A stretch of DNA of 64,000 nt, taken from the NCBI GenBank assembly GCA_030831165.1, contig JAURLP010000029.1, positions 1 through 64,000 on the forward strand, written 5' to 3'. The notes beneath the pieces were generated by a model. The model ran no database searches and was not told where the DNA came from. It saw only the letters and a program-made list of their open reading frames with translations. Within the stretch, counting starts at the first letter, position 1. The number at the start of each line of letters is the position of its first letter. Source of the DNA: Gammaproteobacteria bacterium (GTDB taxonomy: Bacteria > Pseudomonadota > Gammaproteobacteria > Pseudomonadales > Pseudohongiellaceae). Made by a program: the position numbers and the translations under genes. Of the stretch, positions 1 to 10,300 are shown one piece after another.

Positions 1-109
1 CATCCTGGTAGACATTTTGAGTCCCTTGACAGTGAACTAGATAGCTGAGAAAGTAAGAAACAAGCGGGGTTACACTGCTGGTTGGTTCCTAGGTAAGGAC
101 TGTTTTACC

Positions 110-123
110 CTCCGTCCGCACCA
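110..123 (+). repeat. tRNA-Leu 3'-end-like fragment, copy 1
   Basis: CTCCGTCCGCACCA matches the acceptor end, with CCA, of the gammaproteobacterial tRNA-Leu whose acceptor begins GCGGACG. The match is from memory of that tRNA family. No T-arm of the TTCRANY type lies before it, so this is not an intact tRNA. A GGTAGACA string near position 7 resembles a tRNA-Leu D-loop, which may mean a decayed tRNA. It shares 12 bp with copy 2 at 315-331. Confidence 0.45.
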
Positions 124-314
124 AATTAGGAAATAGCGAAGACCAAAATAGTCTGCCATCCCGCATAAATACTAGTAAATACCACTATTCAAAGACTATT
201 AGCATCTACTAAAGCCTTGGCACATCAGAAAATTAATGTAACATTGAATGTAACATCTAAATTATCTAAACTAATTTAAATATCTATATATCATATAGTT
301 ATATAAAATATATG

Positions 315-331
315 AGTCTCTCCGTCCGCAC
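315..331 (+). repeat. tRNA-Leu 3'-end-like fragment, copy 2
   Basis: AGTCTCTCCGTCCGCAC matches the T-stem and acceptor 3' strand of the same tRNA-Leu type, but is followed by TAT instead of CA. The 5' part of a tRNA is missing. A short tRNA 3' end standing alone is the usual form of an attachment-site scar from an integrative element. No integrase is in the window. Confidence 0.5.
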
Positions 332-496
332 TATATTAAAAATGCCTTCTCTTATTTTTTCCATTAAAACTGCTGTTTCCCCCTTCATACACCTATAAAA
401 AAATAAGGAAGCAGAGCTGTTATTAATTATTTATCTGTTGATTTGCTAAGCCAGCGCTTTATTTTTTGACTAATTCTGTAATGCTTTTTCTGATTC

Positions 497-540
497 AAAA
501 AAAACTGACCCGGCAAATGCCGGGTCAGTTTCTTTTTTTT
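497..540. terminator. Bidirectional intrinsic terminator of the TonB receptor gene
   Basis: A 14-bp perfect stem (502-515 with 518-531) has a GC-rich core and a very tight loop. It has an A-run before it (U-tract on the minus strand) and a T-run after it (533-540). It lies 46 bp past the stop codon of the minus-strand receptor gene and can stop transcripts from both sides. Confidence 0.9.
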
Positions 541-585
541 AAGGAAGAAATTACTTTTAATAGCTTCAACCTTCAAGTGGAGATA

Positions 586-2835
586 TTAAAACTCCATATT
601 AACCTGGATGCCAGCCTCGCGAGGTCGTGCAACAACACCTTGGTCAACACCGCCCAGGAAAGCGCCAAAACCACCTTGCTGATACCACTGATCACCCATG
701 TTTCTACCCCATATTGCAAAACTCCAATCTGAGTTAACCGGTTGATAGGTCATACGACCACTCAAAAGACCATATTGAGGCTGAACTTTCTGCAGTCGAA
801 TATCTTGAATCGTCACATACTTATTGGTCCAACCATAATCAAGTCGATAGGTTAGACTAGAACCATTTTCCTGATTCCAGACATACTGTCCACCTACTGA
901 CGCTTGGAAGTCAGGCGCAAAAGCAAAATTTGAATCTAGCCCAATAGTAGTTGCTTGCCCAACGTTAGTATAGGCCGTATCTAACCAACCAGCGGCGAGA
1001 TTAAAGGTAAGATTATCAGTAGCTGTCCAAAGTGCATCAAATTCAAACCCAGACATTTCAGCTTCACCAGCATTTTGCTGTGTGATTTGGCCGGGTACCA
1101 GTGCTTCACCCACCTGGATGTCTTCCCAAGTTCCATCAAAATATGATGCATTTAATCTCAGGTTGTTATCAAACAACATTGAGCGCACACCAAATTCAAC
1201 CTGGATAAGCTTCTCTCCGGTGTAAGAAGTAAACACACCATTAACAGGGTTAGTATTTACACCACCACCGTTAAAACCTTCAGAGTAAGTACCATAGAAC
1301 ATGATATCGTCAGAAAGGTCATATGCCAGAGACACACGTGGGGTAAAAGCATAAAAATTGGCCTTGCTATCTGAGGACTGTGCTCCTTTTGTGAAGGAAT
1401 AGGCAGTATTAGGCCAGGTAGGTAATGCATCAGCAGCATTCCATGCACCACCAGCGAAATCTTCTTCTGAGTAGCGTCCACCGACAGTAAGGATCAAGTC
1501 ATCAGTAATATCATAGTTAAGTTCGAAAAAGAGAGAGGTATCTTCTCTTTCTTCTTCAGTGATTTGGTTTCTCTGACTAAATGGCTGACCTGCAAGCGCT
1601 CCACCAGGGTAAACCAAGGGCACTAAAGTGCCAGTCGCATCAGCAACAGGCATAAACTGCCAATCAAAACGACGGGTTCTAGTCTCAACGCTGTTGGCAT
1701 AGAAACCAAGTACCCAATCAAGCCTATCACCATCACTAATCAGTTGTATTTCCTGACTCCACTCATCGACTCTATTGCCGGTGAAAATTTCGAAAAACTG
1801 ATATTCAGTTGCATCCAGATCTGCCAAGGCATCACTATCATACTCTCTGCTACCGCTAATCGATCTTAATGACAAGGTGTCACTAATATTCCAGTCAATA
1901 GTCATATTCATAGATGTTGCATCTAAATCCCAACCAGGTCCGGAAAAAGTTGAGGTATTTCGATACTCTTCCCGTCCACCGAAAGCCTGCGTTGCATCAG
2001 TAAAATTGACGCCTGGGATAGCCTGCATTTGTCGGGCAAAAGCTTGATTGTCATTGACATCATATAATACGTCAGCATTAGGGTGGTTTGGATTACTTTG
2101 GGTAGAGGTAATATCAAATCTAACATCAACGTCAGCACTGGCATGCCAAAGCATGTCGAGGCGAGTTACGGTATTATTTTCATCACCGTGTTGTATTTGC
2201 GCATTACCACTTTGAACATAACCGTCTTTTTGGCTATTAAAGTAAGTTAATTTGGTTAGAAAGTTTGGCGTTATTGGCACATCAACATTTGCGGTTATCT
2301 GTCTTTGGTTGAAGTTACCAACATTGAGGCGAATTCTTGCACCCATCTGTTCTGCTGGAGCTACTGAAACAAAACTGATGGCTCCACCCATGGCATTTTT
2401 ACCAAATAATGTTCCCTGTGGGCCTTTTAAGACCTCAATACGCTGTAATTCAACAATACTTGCAAGTGAGCCGTTAACACCTGTTTGTGCGACACCGTCC
2501 AAATAACGAGCTACCCCAGGAATACCACGCATAGTGAATTCACCACTTGTTGGGCCGGTAGTACCACCACCACGAATCATTACATTGGGTAATAAAAGGT
2601 CTAAATTTTCAACATTTTCGACATTTCTATCTTGCAGGTCTTCCGCACTGAAAGCAGTGATAGTGATTGGAACATCCTGAAGTGCCTGCTCTCTTCTTTG
2701 AGCAGTAACCACTATTTCTTCAATACCTTGAGCAAATGAAGTACTACTCAATAAGCCTGGCGTTAACGAAACGATAGCCGCAATCGGCCATGCTAATTTC
2801 GAGATTTTTCCCGGATGATTTTTAAATTTTTGCAT
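586..2835 (-). CDS. TonB-dependent outer-membrane receptor
   Basis: 749 aa. It imports an unknown ligand across the outer membrane with energy from TonB-ExbBD. A signal peptide (about 1-35, ending SFA) is followed by a TonB box-like EIVVTAQ at 40-46, a plug domain to about residue 165 and a long beta-barrel ending in a C-terminal Phe. The EIVVTAQRREQ opening and the DVPITITAFSAEDL stretch are typical of the large iron-complex or plant-compound receptor group common in Alteromonas- and sphingomonad-like genomes, so the substrate cannot be named. A strong GGGGA ribosome site lies before the ATG. The next gene on this strand, DUF5916, is 228 bp upstream, with a repeat-bearing promoter region between them. 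Confidence 0.93.
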   Translation of the reverse strand: MQKFKNHPGKISKLAWPIAAIVSLTPGLLSSTSFAQGIEEIVVTAQRREQALQDVPITITAFSAEDLQDRNVENVENLDLLLPNVMIRGGGTTGPTSGEFTMRGIPGVARYLDGVAQTGVNGSLASIVELQRIEVLKGPQGTLFGKNAMGGAISFVSVAPAEQMGARIRLNVGNFNQRQITANVDVPITPNFLTKLTYFNSQKDGYVQSGNAQIQHGDENNTVTRLDMLWHASADVDVRFDITSTQSNPNHPNADVLYDVNDNQAFARQMQAIPGVNFTDATQAFGGREEYRNTSTFSGPGWDLDATSMNMTIDWNISDTLSLRSISGSREYDSDALADLDATEYQFFEIFTGNRVDEWSQEIQLISDGDRLDWVLGFYANSVETRTRRFDWQFMPVADATGTLVPLVYPGGALAGQPFSQRNQITEEEREDTSLFFELNYDITDDLILTVGGRYSEEDFAGGAWNAADALPTWPNTAYSFTKGAQSSDSKANFYAFTPRVSLAYDLSDDIMFYGTYSEGFNGGGVNTNPVNGVFTSYTGEKLIQVEFGVRSMLFDNNLRLNASYFDGTWEDIQVGEALVPGQITQQNAGEAEMSGFEFDALWTATDNLTFNLAAGWLDTAYTNVGQATTIGLDSNFAFAPDFQASVGGQYVWNQENGSSLTYRLDYGWTNKYVTIQDIRLQKVQPQYGLLSGRMTYQPVNSDWSFAIWGRNMGDQWYQQGGFGAFLGGVDQGVVARPREAGIQVNMEF

Positions 2836-2928
2836 TTATTTCCCCTTTCTCTTCTTTATTTTAAGTAATAGAAATTGTTAATTTGATTTAAATTAACCAA
2901 GCTACGGGGTGCAATATACAGGCTATTT

Positions 2929-2981
2929 GTACATTTTTGCAGTATTAATTGGGCCTTTTGCACATTTTCTGCACATTTTCT
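2929..2981. promoter_or_regulatory. Repeated motif upstream of the TonB receptor
   Basis: The receptor's upstream gap (2836-3063) carries an 11-bp unit GCACATTTTCT twice head to tail (2960-2970 and 2971-2981) and a related GTACATTTTTGC at 2929-2940. Spaced repeats just upstream of a receptor gene suggest an operator, but the regulator is unknown. Confidence 0.35.
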
Positions 2982-3063
2982 GTCAGCAAAAATTAAATGG
3001 AATATCGGATTTATTTAAACCCTTTAAATTAGAAGTTTAAAATATCACATTTAAGTAAAGTAA

Positions 3064-5271
3064 CTAGAACCTGAAGTTTTTGGAATACTTCAGAACCAAT
3101 TCAGAATCTCTGGCATTCATCCCGTTGAATACACCATCTGAATCAAAGTTATAATTAACCACCAGATAGAAATTCTCACCTGCCTGGGGATTCCAGTTTA
3201 GTCTGCTGTTCAGCCCCACCGAGGATGACAAGTTGTCATACTGCATCAGATTGATCCAGGACCAGGAAGAGTTGAAAGCAAAAGTGGTATTAAGCCTAAC
3301 AAGACGAGTGGCAAACTGACCTTGGGGCAGTTCAACATCCGTATAACGATAACTAAAGTTTGCTGAAAAACGAGGATCCGGTTGCCAGCCTAAACCAAGG
3401 CCAATCTCTCGCTGATCGCCGTTGTAAAATTCACCCTGTTTGTAACTTATATTGGGTATAAAGGTCCTGAATTCAGAACTTTCCAAACCAAATTCGGCGC
3501 TTTTAAAAGAATATTTACCCGCAGGTATAACAATACCAGGACTGATTTCAAAATCTGCAACTAGGCCTTCACGCTCTCGTTGCACATCCAGATAAAGACG
3601 ATCCGCCTGATGGCTATTGAGGCTGAACAAACGCGAAGAAAGTTCTTCGCTTTGCATATCACCATTATCGATACGCCGAGTATGGTTATATCTGATCCTG
3701 CCAAAGTAGTAACGTAATAGCGGGTTGTCACTGACAAAGTAACGGCCTTGAAGCTCTGAACTGAATTGTTCTATACCGCGACGGTTAGCAAAACCCAATG
3801 CAGGATTGTAATCCTCGCCGATATAGTTGTAACCAAGGGTGCCACTGAAGCCGGTATTCTCAGTTGCAAGATCCAGGTTAGCACTATAAGCCTTATCATC
3901 TCCATTTAAGCCATACGTATCACTTTGCTGATACCACAAATCGCCTGTCAAAGTATGACTACTTGCAAAACGGGTATTTCGATATCTGAAATCCACTCCA
4001 GCCAGAGTATTATCATTGAGGCTATTAGGATCGCCTTGCGTAAAAATCACACCGATACGGGATTCTTCCAAGATGTTTTGTGTCATTCTCCCAACAAAAA
4101 GTGGAGCATCCTCCACGCCAATTCTTTCTTCTTGTTGAACCAGCAAGGCTCCCACACTCAAGTCACCTACACGGCCGGCCAGCTTGCCCCCAACATCAAT
4201 ATCCACTGGTTGCCCGCTTCTGGCATCAAGACCAATGCGTCGAGAATAGAATGGGGTGCCGTTATTGTTCCCACCACCGCCAAAACTGAAAATTTCGGAA
4301 TCCTGCAAAAAGAAATCGCGCTTTTCTGGAAAAAATAATGAGAAGCGTGTCAGGTTAACCTGACGATCATCAACCTCTGTAGCCGAAAAATCAGTGTTCA
4401 ATGTCAATGCCCCGGTAAGATTGGGTGTGAATTTATAAAAAACATCCAGCGAGGGGTCAAAACGTGAATCCGTGGTGCTATTAACATGATCTTCTGCGTT
4501 GGCTACCGTTACTGAGGGCACGATATCAAGACCCAGTCCTTGTTGTAGTCCACTCATCCCAACAATTTGACCTCCAGTGGAAGGGTCAATGGCCCGATTG
4601 AATGAAGACCAAGCCAGCCTTTCATTGGTGCGGGCAATTTCGCGTTCAAGGTTGAAGCCCCAGATATTAGTGTTAGGATCAAAATTCATGGTAGTAAAAG
4701 GAATTGCAATTTCCGTTGTCCAACCCAAATCGTCAGTTTGTGAGTCCACCAACCAGATTCCTGTCCAGTCAAAATTCGAGCTGGTTGGGCTTTCGAATAC
4801 TGCATCATCCCGAATTGCATTGGGATTGGTGACAAAACGAAAGGCCGTTCTGCTGTTATTAAAAGTGTCCAAAATAACATGCACATTATCATCGAAACGA
4901 ACTGACTGACCTTGAATCATGGTACGGGCAATGATCTCGTCAGGCTCGGTATCAAATAAGCGGGCTGCCACATAAAAATAATTATCATCATAAGTGACAT
5001 AAAAAATACTTTCCTGGGAAGGCGTGCCATGGTCGACAGGATTAACTTGATGAAAATCCGTAATTACAGTTGCTTGCTGCCAGATTTCATCATCCAGCAC
5101 TCCATCAATAACTGGTGTCAATGTGGTCCGACGAATATCAGCTGATTTCCTGATAAAGGAAGCTTGGCTATCTGCCGCTGAATTAGTTGTAGAGCTTTGT
5201 CCATAAACCAAAGCCGGTAACAAACCAAGCAAGACCAGAACAAATAACAAATGTTTTTTTGAGCACTTCAT
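3064..5271 (-). CDS. DUF5916 protein with CBM9-like N-terminal domain
   Basis: 735 aa. A signal peptide (1-24) precedes a carbohydrate-binding family 9-like domain (about 45-235, with the PVIDGVLDDEIWQQA opening). The rest is a DUF5916 region rich in alternating beta strands and ending in KNFRF, as in outer-membrane barrels. The function of this family is not known. It is usually found beside TonB receptors and peptidases, and here it sits directly upstream of a TonB receptor on the same strand. An outer-membrane role in sensing or handling organic substrates is an inference. Confidence 0.85.
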   Translation of the reverse strand: MKCSKKHLLFVLVLLGLLPALVYGQSSTTNSAADSQASFIRKSADIRRTTLTPVIDGVLDDEIWQQATVITDFHQVNPVDHGTPSQESIFYVTYDDNYFYVAARLFDTEPDEIIARTMIQGQSVRFDDNVHVILDTFNNSRTAFRFVTNPNAIRDDAVFESPTSSNFDWTGIWLVDSQTDDLGWTTEIAIPFTTMNFDPNTNIWGFNLEREIARTNERLAWSSFNRAIDPSTGGQIVGMSGLQQGLGLDIVPSVTVANAEDHVNSTTDSRFDPSLDVFYKFTPNLTGALTLNTDFSATEVDDRQVNLTRFSLFFPEKRDFFLQDSEIFSFGGGGNNNGTPFYSRRIGLDARSGQPVDIDVGGKLAGRVGDLSVGALLVQQEERIGVEDAPLFVGRMTQNILEESRIGVIFTQGDPNSLNDNTLAGVDFRYRNTRFASSHTLTGDLWYQQSDTYGLNGDDKAYSANLDLATENTGFSGTLGYNYIGEDYNPALGFANRRGIEQFSSELQGRYFVSDNPLLRYYFGRIRYNHTRRIDNGDMQSEELSSRLFSLNSHQADRLYLDVQREREGLVADFEISPGIVIPAGKYSFKSAEFGLESSEFRTFIPNISYKQGEFYNGDQREIGLGLGWQPDPRFSANFSYRYTDVELPQGQFATRLVRLNTTFAFNSSWSWINLMQYDNLSSSVGLNSRLNWNPQAGENFYLVVNYNFDSDGVFNGMNARDSELVLKYSKNFRF

Positions 5272-5333
5272 ACTTGCCGTTGATTCCCGATTGTTAAAAG
5301 GAGTTTATTGTATTAAAAAATATCGAGTCTAAC

Positions 5334-5960
5334 TTACCTTTTTTTACCTGGTTTTTCTTTGTGCCATATCAGACATTGGTTATTTGCGGGCATAAGTCTA
5401 TCTTCTATTAATTTAAAGCCATTATCTGTTGCAAGTTGATTAATTTTTTCAAAATCACGTATTCCACTTAAAGGATCGCGATCCTTTAACCAGAGGTCAA
5501 ACCCTGCATTACTGTCACTGGTGAAATTACCACGGTACTTAAAAGGTCCATAGACACATAAAGTGCCGCCAGTTTTTAATACCTCCCCAGCCCCTCTAAA
5601 AAAGTCGGCATTAAAGGCTTCTGGCATGATATGCAGACAATTAGCGCTGAACAAACCATCAAGATTATTAAATGACCATTCTTGCTGGGTAACATCCAGT
5701 ATTACAGGGAAAGCCAGGTTCGGACACTCCTCTCCGGCCAGACCAGCCTTCAGGGTGTCCATATTTTCTGGAATTTCACAGGGTATCCAACTTATTAGAG
5801 GTAACTGCTCACAAAAGTACAGAGCGTGTTGTGCGGTGCCACTGCCTATTTCAATTATGCAGTCTCCAGCGTTGAAATAAGTTTTTATAACATCAAGAAT
5901 TGGCTGCTTATTATTTTCACAAGCCTGACTAAAGGGTTTATCAAAATTACTGATGACAAT
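5334..5960 (-). CDS. DUF938 SAM-dependent methyltransferase, unusual start
   Basis: About 208 aa, a class I methyltransferase of unknown substrate. The conserved DKPFSQACENN opening (residues 7-17), the SAM motif EIGSGTAQHA (about 37-46) and the later CVYGPFKYRG stretch all fit DUF938. The first in-frame ATG (5762) would drop the SAM motif, yet between it and the upstream in-frame TGA (5979-5981) there is no ATG, GTG or TTG. The likeliest start is ATT at 5958-5960 or ATC at 5952-5954, with AGAG at 5964-5967 as a weak ribosome site. The gene begins a few bases after the stop of the coiled-coil gene, so its translation may be coupled to it. It could instead be a gene that lost its start codon. 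Confidence 0.75.
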   Translation of the reverse strand: MVISNFDKPFSQACENNKQPILDVIKTYFNAGDCIIEIGSGTAQHALYFCEQLPLISWIPCEIPENMDTLKAGLAGEECPNLAFPVILDVTQQEWSFNNLDGLFSANCLHIMPEAFNADFFRGAGEVLKTGGTLCVYGPFKYRGNFTSDSNAGFDLWLKDRDPLSGIRDFEKINQLATDNGFKLIEDRLMPANNQCLIWHKEKPGKKR

Positions 5961-5965
5961 TAACT

Positions 5966-6778
5966 CTAGAAAGCAGCTTCAGCTGCTACTCGCGATTCCA
6001 ACTCATTAAGACTTTGCTGAAGGGCATTGATAGTCTGGTTTAAATTTAAGCGATACAGGTTAATTGATTCGATATCCTGTTCATTGATATATACCCTGTC
6101 AGCAAGACCTGAATCTTCCGTTGCCATGGAGGATTTCAGCACCTCCAGATCATTGCTAATACTTGCCAGCTGTTGAGACAGATTCAGATTATTTAATGCC
6201 ACAACACTACCGTTTAGGGCATTGATTTGGTTCCGGATAGTTTCAATAATTTGATTATTTTGATCAAGACTGGCAGCTTGTTGATTAATCATGCTGGCCT
6301 GATTGGCAACAGCCGTTTCAATTTCGGTAATATTTCCTGACTGACCGTTCAGTGTCGCATTAATTGCACCGACATCTGAGCGTAATGCATTGCGTGCTGC
6401 CCACAATTTATCAATTTCAGAAAAGTTGAAATCGACTCTTTCCAACAAGCTTAAGGATGACTGTTCCGTCGCTTCATCAACAAGATTCAAACGGTTTTCC
6501 AATTGGCTGATGCGATTATTAGATTGGTCCAGTGCGTCTTGTGTCTGTAAGCCTTGATCATAAAAATAGTATGCTCCTCCAGCACTGGCCAATAAACCAA
6601 TGGTCAATACCGTTAGTAGGGCTTTTACTGCCCCACTAGTACCCCCTTTTAGCACGCTTGTTTGATTGCCTCCACCGGAAGACATGGAATTACCACGCTT
6701 CTTTTTACGATGCGTTACCAACTCGTCCCTTTCGGGGACAATTGAAAAGTTGTCATAATCTCTTTCTTCAGTACTCAT
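5966..6778 (-). CDS. Single-TM coiled-coil protein of unknown function
   Basis: 270 aa; family not recognised. A charged cytoplasmic N-terminus with an RKKKR patch (about 24-28) and a Gly/Ser linker lead to one membrane span (about 50-73). A long periplasmic region follows, rich in Gln, Asn, Leu and Ile in heptad-like patterns (about 80-268), and is predicted to be coiled coil. No enzyme motif is seen. The architecture recalls envelope scaffold proteins, but this is only a resemblance. The DUF938 gene follows with almost no gap. The upstream gap to the groEL terminator is about 400 bp. Confidence 0.7.
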   Translation of the reverse strand: MSTEERDYDNFSIVPERDELVTHRKKKRGNSMSSGGGNQTSVLKGGTSGAVKALLTVLTIGLLASAGGAYYFYDQGLQTQDALDQSNNRISQLENRLNLVDEATEQSSLSLLERVDFNFSEIDKLWAARNALRSDVGAINATLNGQSGNITEIETAVANQASMINQQAASLDQNNQIIETIRNQINALNGSVVALNNLNLSQQLASISNDLEVLKSSMATEDSGLADRVYINEQDIESINLYRLNLNQTINALQQSLNELESRVAAEAAF

Positions 6779-7177
6779 GCCGGTTATTATATTTACTTTG
6801 TTGTGAAAAGTATAAATTCGTTTATAGATTAGTGCTATTAAGCTGTTTTTTAACTGTTTTTTACTTCCGATAAAACAAAATCAGCGCTTTTACCAAAGAT
6901 GGCGGGATATCACTTGGAATAAATTGGATAAAAACGATGCTTTATTCTTTTACAAGCTTCTAGAGGGAATTAATAATGATTAAAGGTTAAGGCTTCAAGC
7001 CACTCGGATATAGAAGAAAAATTTCTACTGATAAACAATAAGTTAAAATCTTGAGGGAGCATAATAATCACACCTTAATCAAGGAAAAACGATTTTATGA
7101 ACAGAGCTTAGATAAAACCAGGTTATCCGATGGAAAATTATTTTAACGAAAAAAATATAAACACAATAGCTCCGCTC
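6779..7177. other. Non-coding gap
   Basis: No gene or RNA can be supported here. It should contain the promoter of the minus-strand coiled-coil gene, but no clear -10/-35 pair was found. Short open frames (6658-6873, 7130-7435) look like chance frames. Confidence 0.5.
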
Positions 7178-7208
7178 AAAAAAAAGCCCCGTAATAACGG
7201 GGCTTTTT
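7178..7208. terminator. Terminator of the groESL operon
   Basis: GCCCCGT (7186-7192), a 4-base loop and ACGGGGC (7197-7203) form a GC-rich stem flanked by an A8 run and a T run. On the minus strand the A8 gives the U-tract. It lies 17 bp past the groEL stop codon. Confidence 0.92.
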
Positions 7209-7224
7209 TAAAGCAAGGCTTAAT

Positions 7225-8880
<1,656 letters not shown>

Positions 8881-8919
8881 TTAATCTGTTAATAAATTAA
8901 TACTTAAAATTCTTGTGAA

Positions 8920-9210
8920 TTAGTCTTCTATAACACCAAAGATTTCACTTTCATTAAGGATAAGTAACTCTTCATCCCCAAGCTTGATTGTGTTGCTAGC
9001 ATATTTACCAAAAATCACTTTATCCCCTGCTTTCAGATCAACTGGTCGAACATCTCCATTATCTAAAAGGCGACCTGGGCCTACCGCCACAACCTCTCCT
9101 TGAGATGGTTTTTCAGTAGCAGAGCCTGGAAGGACGATACCGCCAGCTGTTGTCGTTTCTTCTTCTTGACGTCGTACGACGACTCGGTCTTGTAAAGGAC
9201 GAATTTTCAT
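8920..9210 (-). CDS. groS: 10-kDa co-chaperonin GroES
   Basis: 96 aa, full length. It is the heptameric lid of the GroEL chamber. The [14 protein letters not shown] start, the mobile loop (about 17-32, [15 protein letters not shown]) and the [19 protein letters not shown] end are diagnostic. It is the first gene of the groSL operon and is preceded by a sigma-32 promoter (9349-9375) and a leader of about 130 nt. Confidence 0.99.
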   Translation of the reverse strand: MKIRPLQDRVVVRRQEEETTTAGGIVLPGSATEKPSQGEVVAVGPGRLLDNGDVRPVDLKAGDKVIFGKYASNTIKLGDEELLILNESEIFGVIED

Positions 9211-9348
9211 AGTTTGTATTCTCCAAAACTATCTGGTGTTTATAATACGTTGAATGGCCATTGATTCATAGCGCCAATTGGCCGTAAACCTAAACAAATC
9301 AACTACTTAGTGTAAGCTCATGCCCCGCAAGAGTGATTTGAATCACAT

Positions 9349-9375
9349 AAATGGGGTTAGATGGCGGGATTTCAA
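9349..9375 (-). promoter_or_regulatory. Sigma-32 heat-shock promoter of groESL
   Basis: On the minus strand TTGAAA (9375-9370), a 13-base spacer and CCCCATTT (9356-9349) match the known RpoH consensus (CTTGAAA, about 11-16 bases, CCCCATNT) closely. It sits just past the fxsA stop codon, so groESL has its own heat-inducible transcript. No CIRCE/HrcA repeat is seen. Confidence 0.85.
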
Positions 9376-9411
9376 TAGGAAAATATAATTATTTTTGTTT
9401 TTATTACTGAT

Positions 9412-9906
9412 CTAGTCTTTATCTAGCCTGTTTTGGTCATTGTCAGGACCAACATCTTTCTCATACTCGCCTTCAAAAGTACTGCCATCACTAGCATTGC
9501 TGCCAGATTGGCGGGTATAAAAAAATTGCCGCTGGGTACCCGATTGAAATATTGTCATTTTACCAGAATTGATTAAGTTCCTCACAATGTAACGCCTCAT
9601 AGGGCCAATCAAAAACATGAAGCCCAGTGTGTCTGTAATAAAGCCAGGGGTTAGCAGAAATGCTCCACCCACTGCCAAAAACAAACCTTCTATTATTTCC
9701 TGAGCGGGCAATTCACCGCTGTCGATACGCTGGTTCGCTCTTGTAAAGGTTGATAAGCCCTGTTGTTTTAATATTTGAATGCCTATGACTGCGGTTAGTA
9801 CGACCAGTCCCAGTGTAGACCAGGCACCGATATGTTCCGCTACTTCAAACAGCAAAAGCATTTCGGCAATCGGAATAAAAATAAAAACTAAGAGTGTAAA
9901 ACGCAA
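9412..9906 (-). CDS. fxsA: FxsA family inner-membrane protein
   Basis: 164 aa. FxsA is a small cytoplasmic-membrane protein; in E. coli extra copies relieve exclusion of phage T7 by the F plasmid. The protein has hydrophobic spans near residues 1-20, 28-45 and 76-98, the IPIAEMLLLFEVAEHIG start and the FLLTPGFITDTLGF signature. The hydrophilic C-terminal tail (about 125-164) is variable in the family. It lies directly upstream of groESL, a common gammaproteobacterial neighbourhood, but the heat-shock promoter lies after it, so it is probably transcribed separately. Confidence 0.93.
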   Translation of the reverse strand: MRFTLLVFIFIPIAEMLLLFEVAEHIGAWSTLGLVVLTAVIGIQILKQQGLSTFTRANQRIDSGELPAQEIIEGLFLAVGGAFLLTPGFITDTLGFMFLIGPMRRYIVRNLINSGKMTIFQSGTQRQFFYTRQSGSNASDGSTFEGEYEKDVGPDNDQNRLDKD

Positions 9907-10001
9907 ATTTGTAGCCTATTGGATTAACTACAACCTATTATGGGGACTCTTGCTGTAAGATAAAGTCCTAACACAAAAAAAATCAAAGCTCTTAAGCTGC
10001 T

Positions 10002-10235
10002 ATGGCAAAAGTATCTCCCACCTTAAATGATTTATTTAAACAACTGGGTCTTCCTGACTCAGATGATGAAATACAAGCTTTTATAAATGCCTATCAGCCT
10101 AGAGCAGAAACAATGAAATTGCACGAGGCTCCCAACTGGACAGCAGCTCAGTCAGCTCTTCTTGAAGAAATTATTAACGAAGATGGGAACTGGTCTTATT
10201 TGGCAGATCATCTTGATGTTTTATTAAGAAAATAA
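10002..10235 (+). CDS. DUF2789 family protein
   Basis: 77 aa, acidic, with no membrane segment or signal. The layout LNDLFKQLGLPDSDDEIQAFI, then APNWTAAQSALLEE, then WSYLADHLDVLLRK fits the short DUF2789 family known from Pseudomonas and relatives. The function is unknown. It stands alone on the plus strand between divergent fxsA and convergent yajQ. Confidence 0.82.
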   Translation: MAKVSPTLNDLFKQLGLPDSDDEIQAFINAYQPRAETMKLHEAPNWTAAQSALLEEIINEDGNWSYLADHLDVLLRK

Positions 10236-10300
10236 TTTCAAAACATTTAAGATATCCGGCGTTATGAGTAGAACACATGGTTTAGTAAAATAAACAAGCT

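Larger units (their letters stand above)
1..585. other. Non-coding stretch with tRNA-Leu-like scars
   Basis: No credible gene is seen. The stretch is AT-rich, especially 230-310. It holds two copies of a sequence like the 3' end of tRNA-Leu (110-123 and 315-331), a 10-bp direct repeat (235-244 and 247-256), an imperfect inverted repeat (345-360 with 397-412) and, at its end, the terminator of the receptor gene. The open frame at 466-732 runs through the terminator and the receptor 3' end and is not a gene. Confidence 0.6.

Noticed and set aside
1-123. Possible complete tRNA or tmRNA gene at the window start
   Set aside because: The acceptor end with CCA is present, but there is no TTCRANY T-loop, the length does not fit tRNA-Leu and no tmRNA tag-peptide reading frame is visible.
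3925-4338. Plus-strand open frame of 137 codons opposite the DUF5916 gene
   Set aside because: It lies wholly inside a recognisable gene, has no family resemblance and is a mirror frame.
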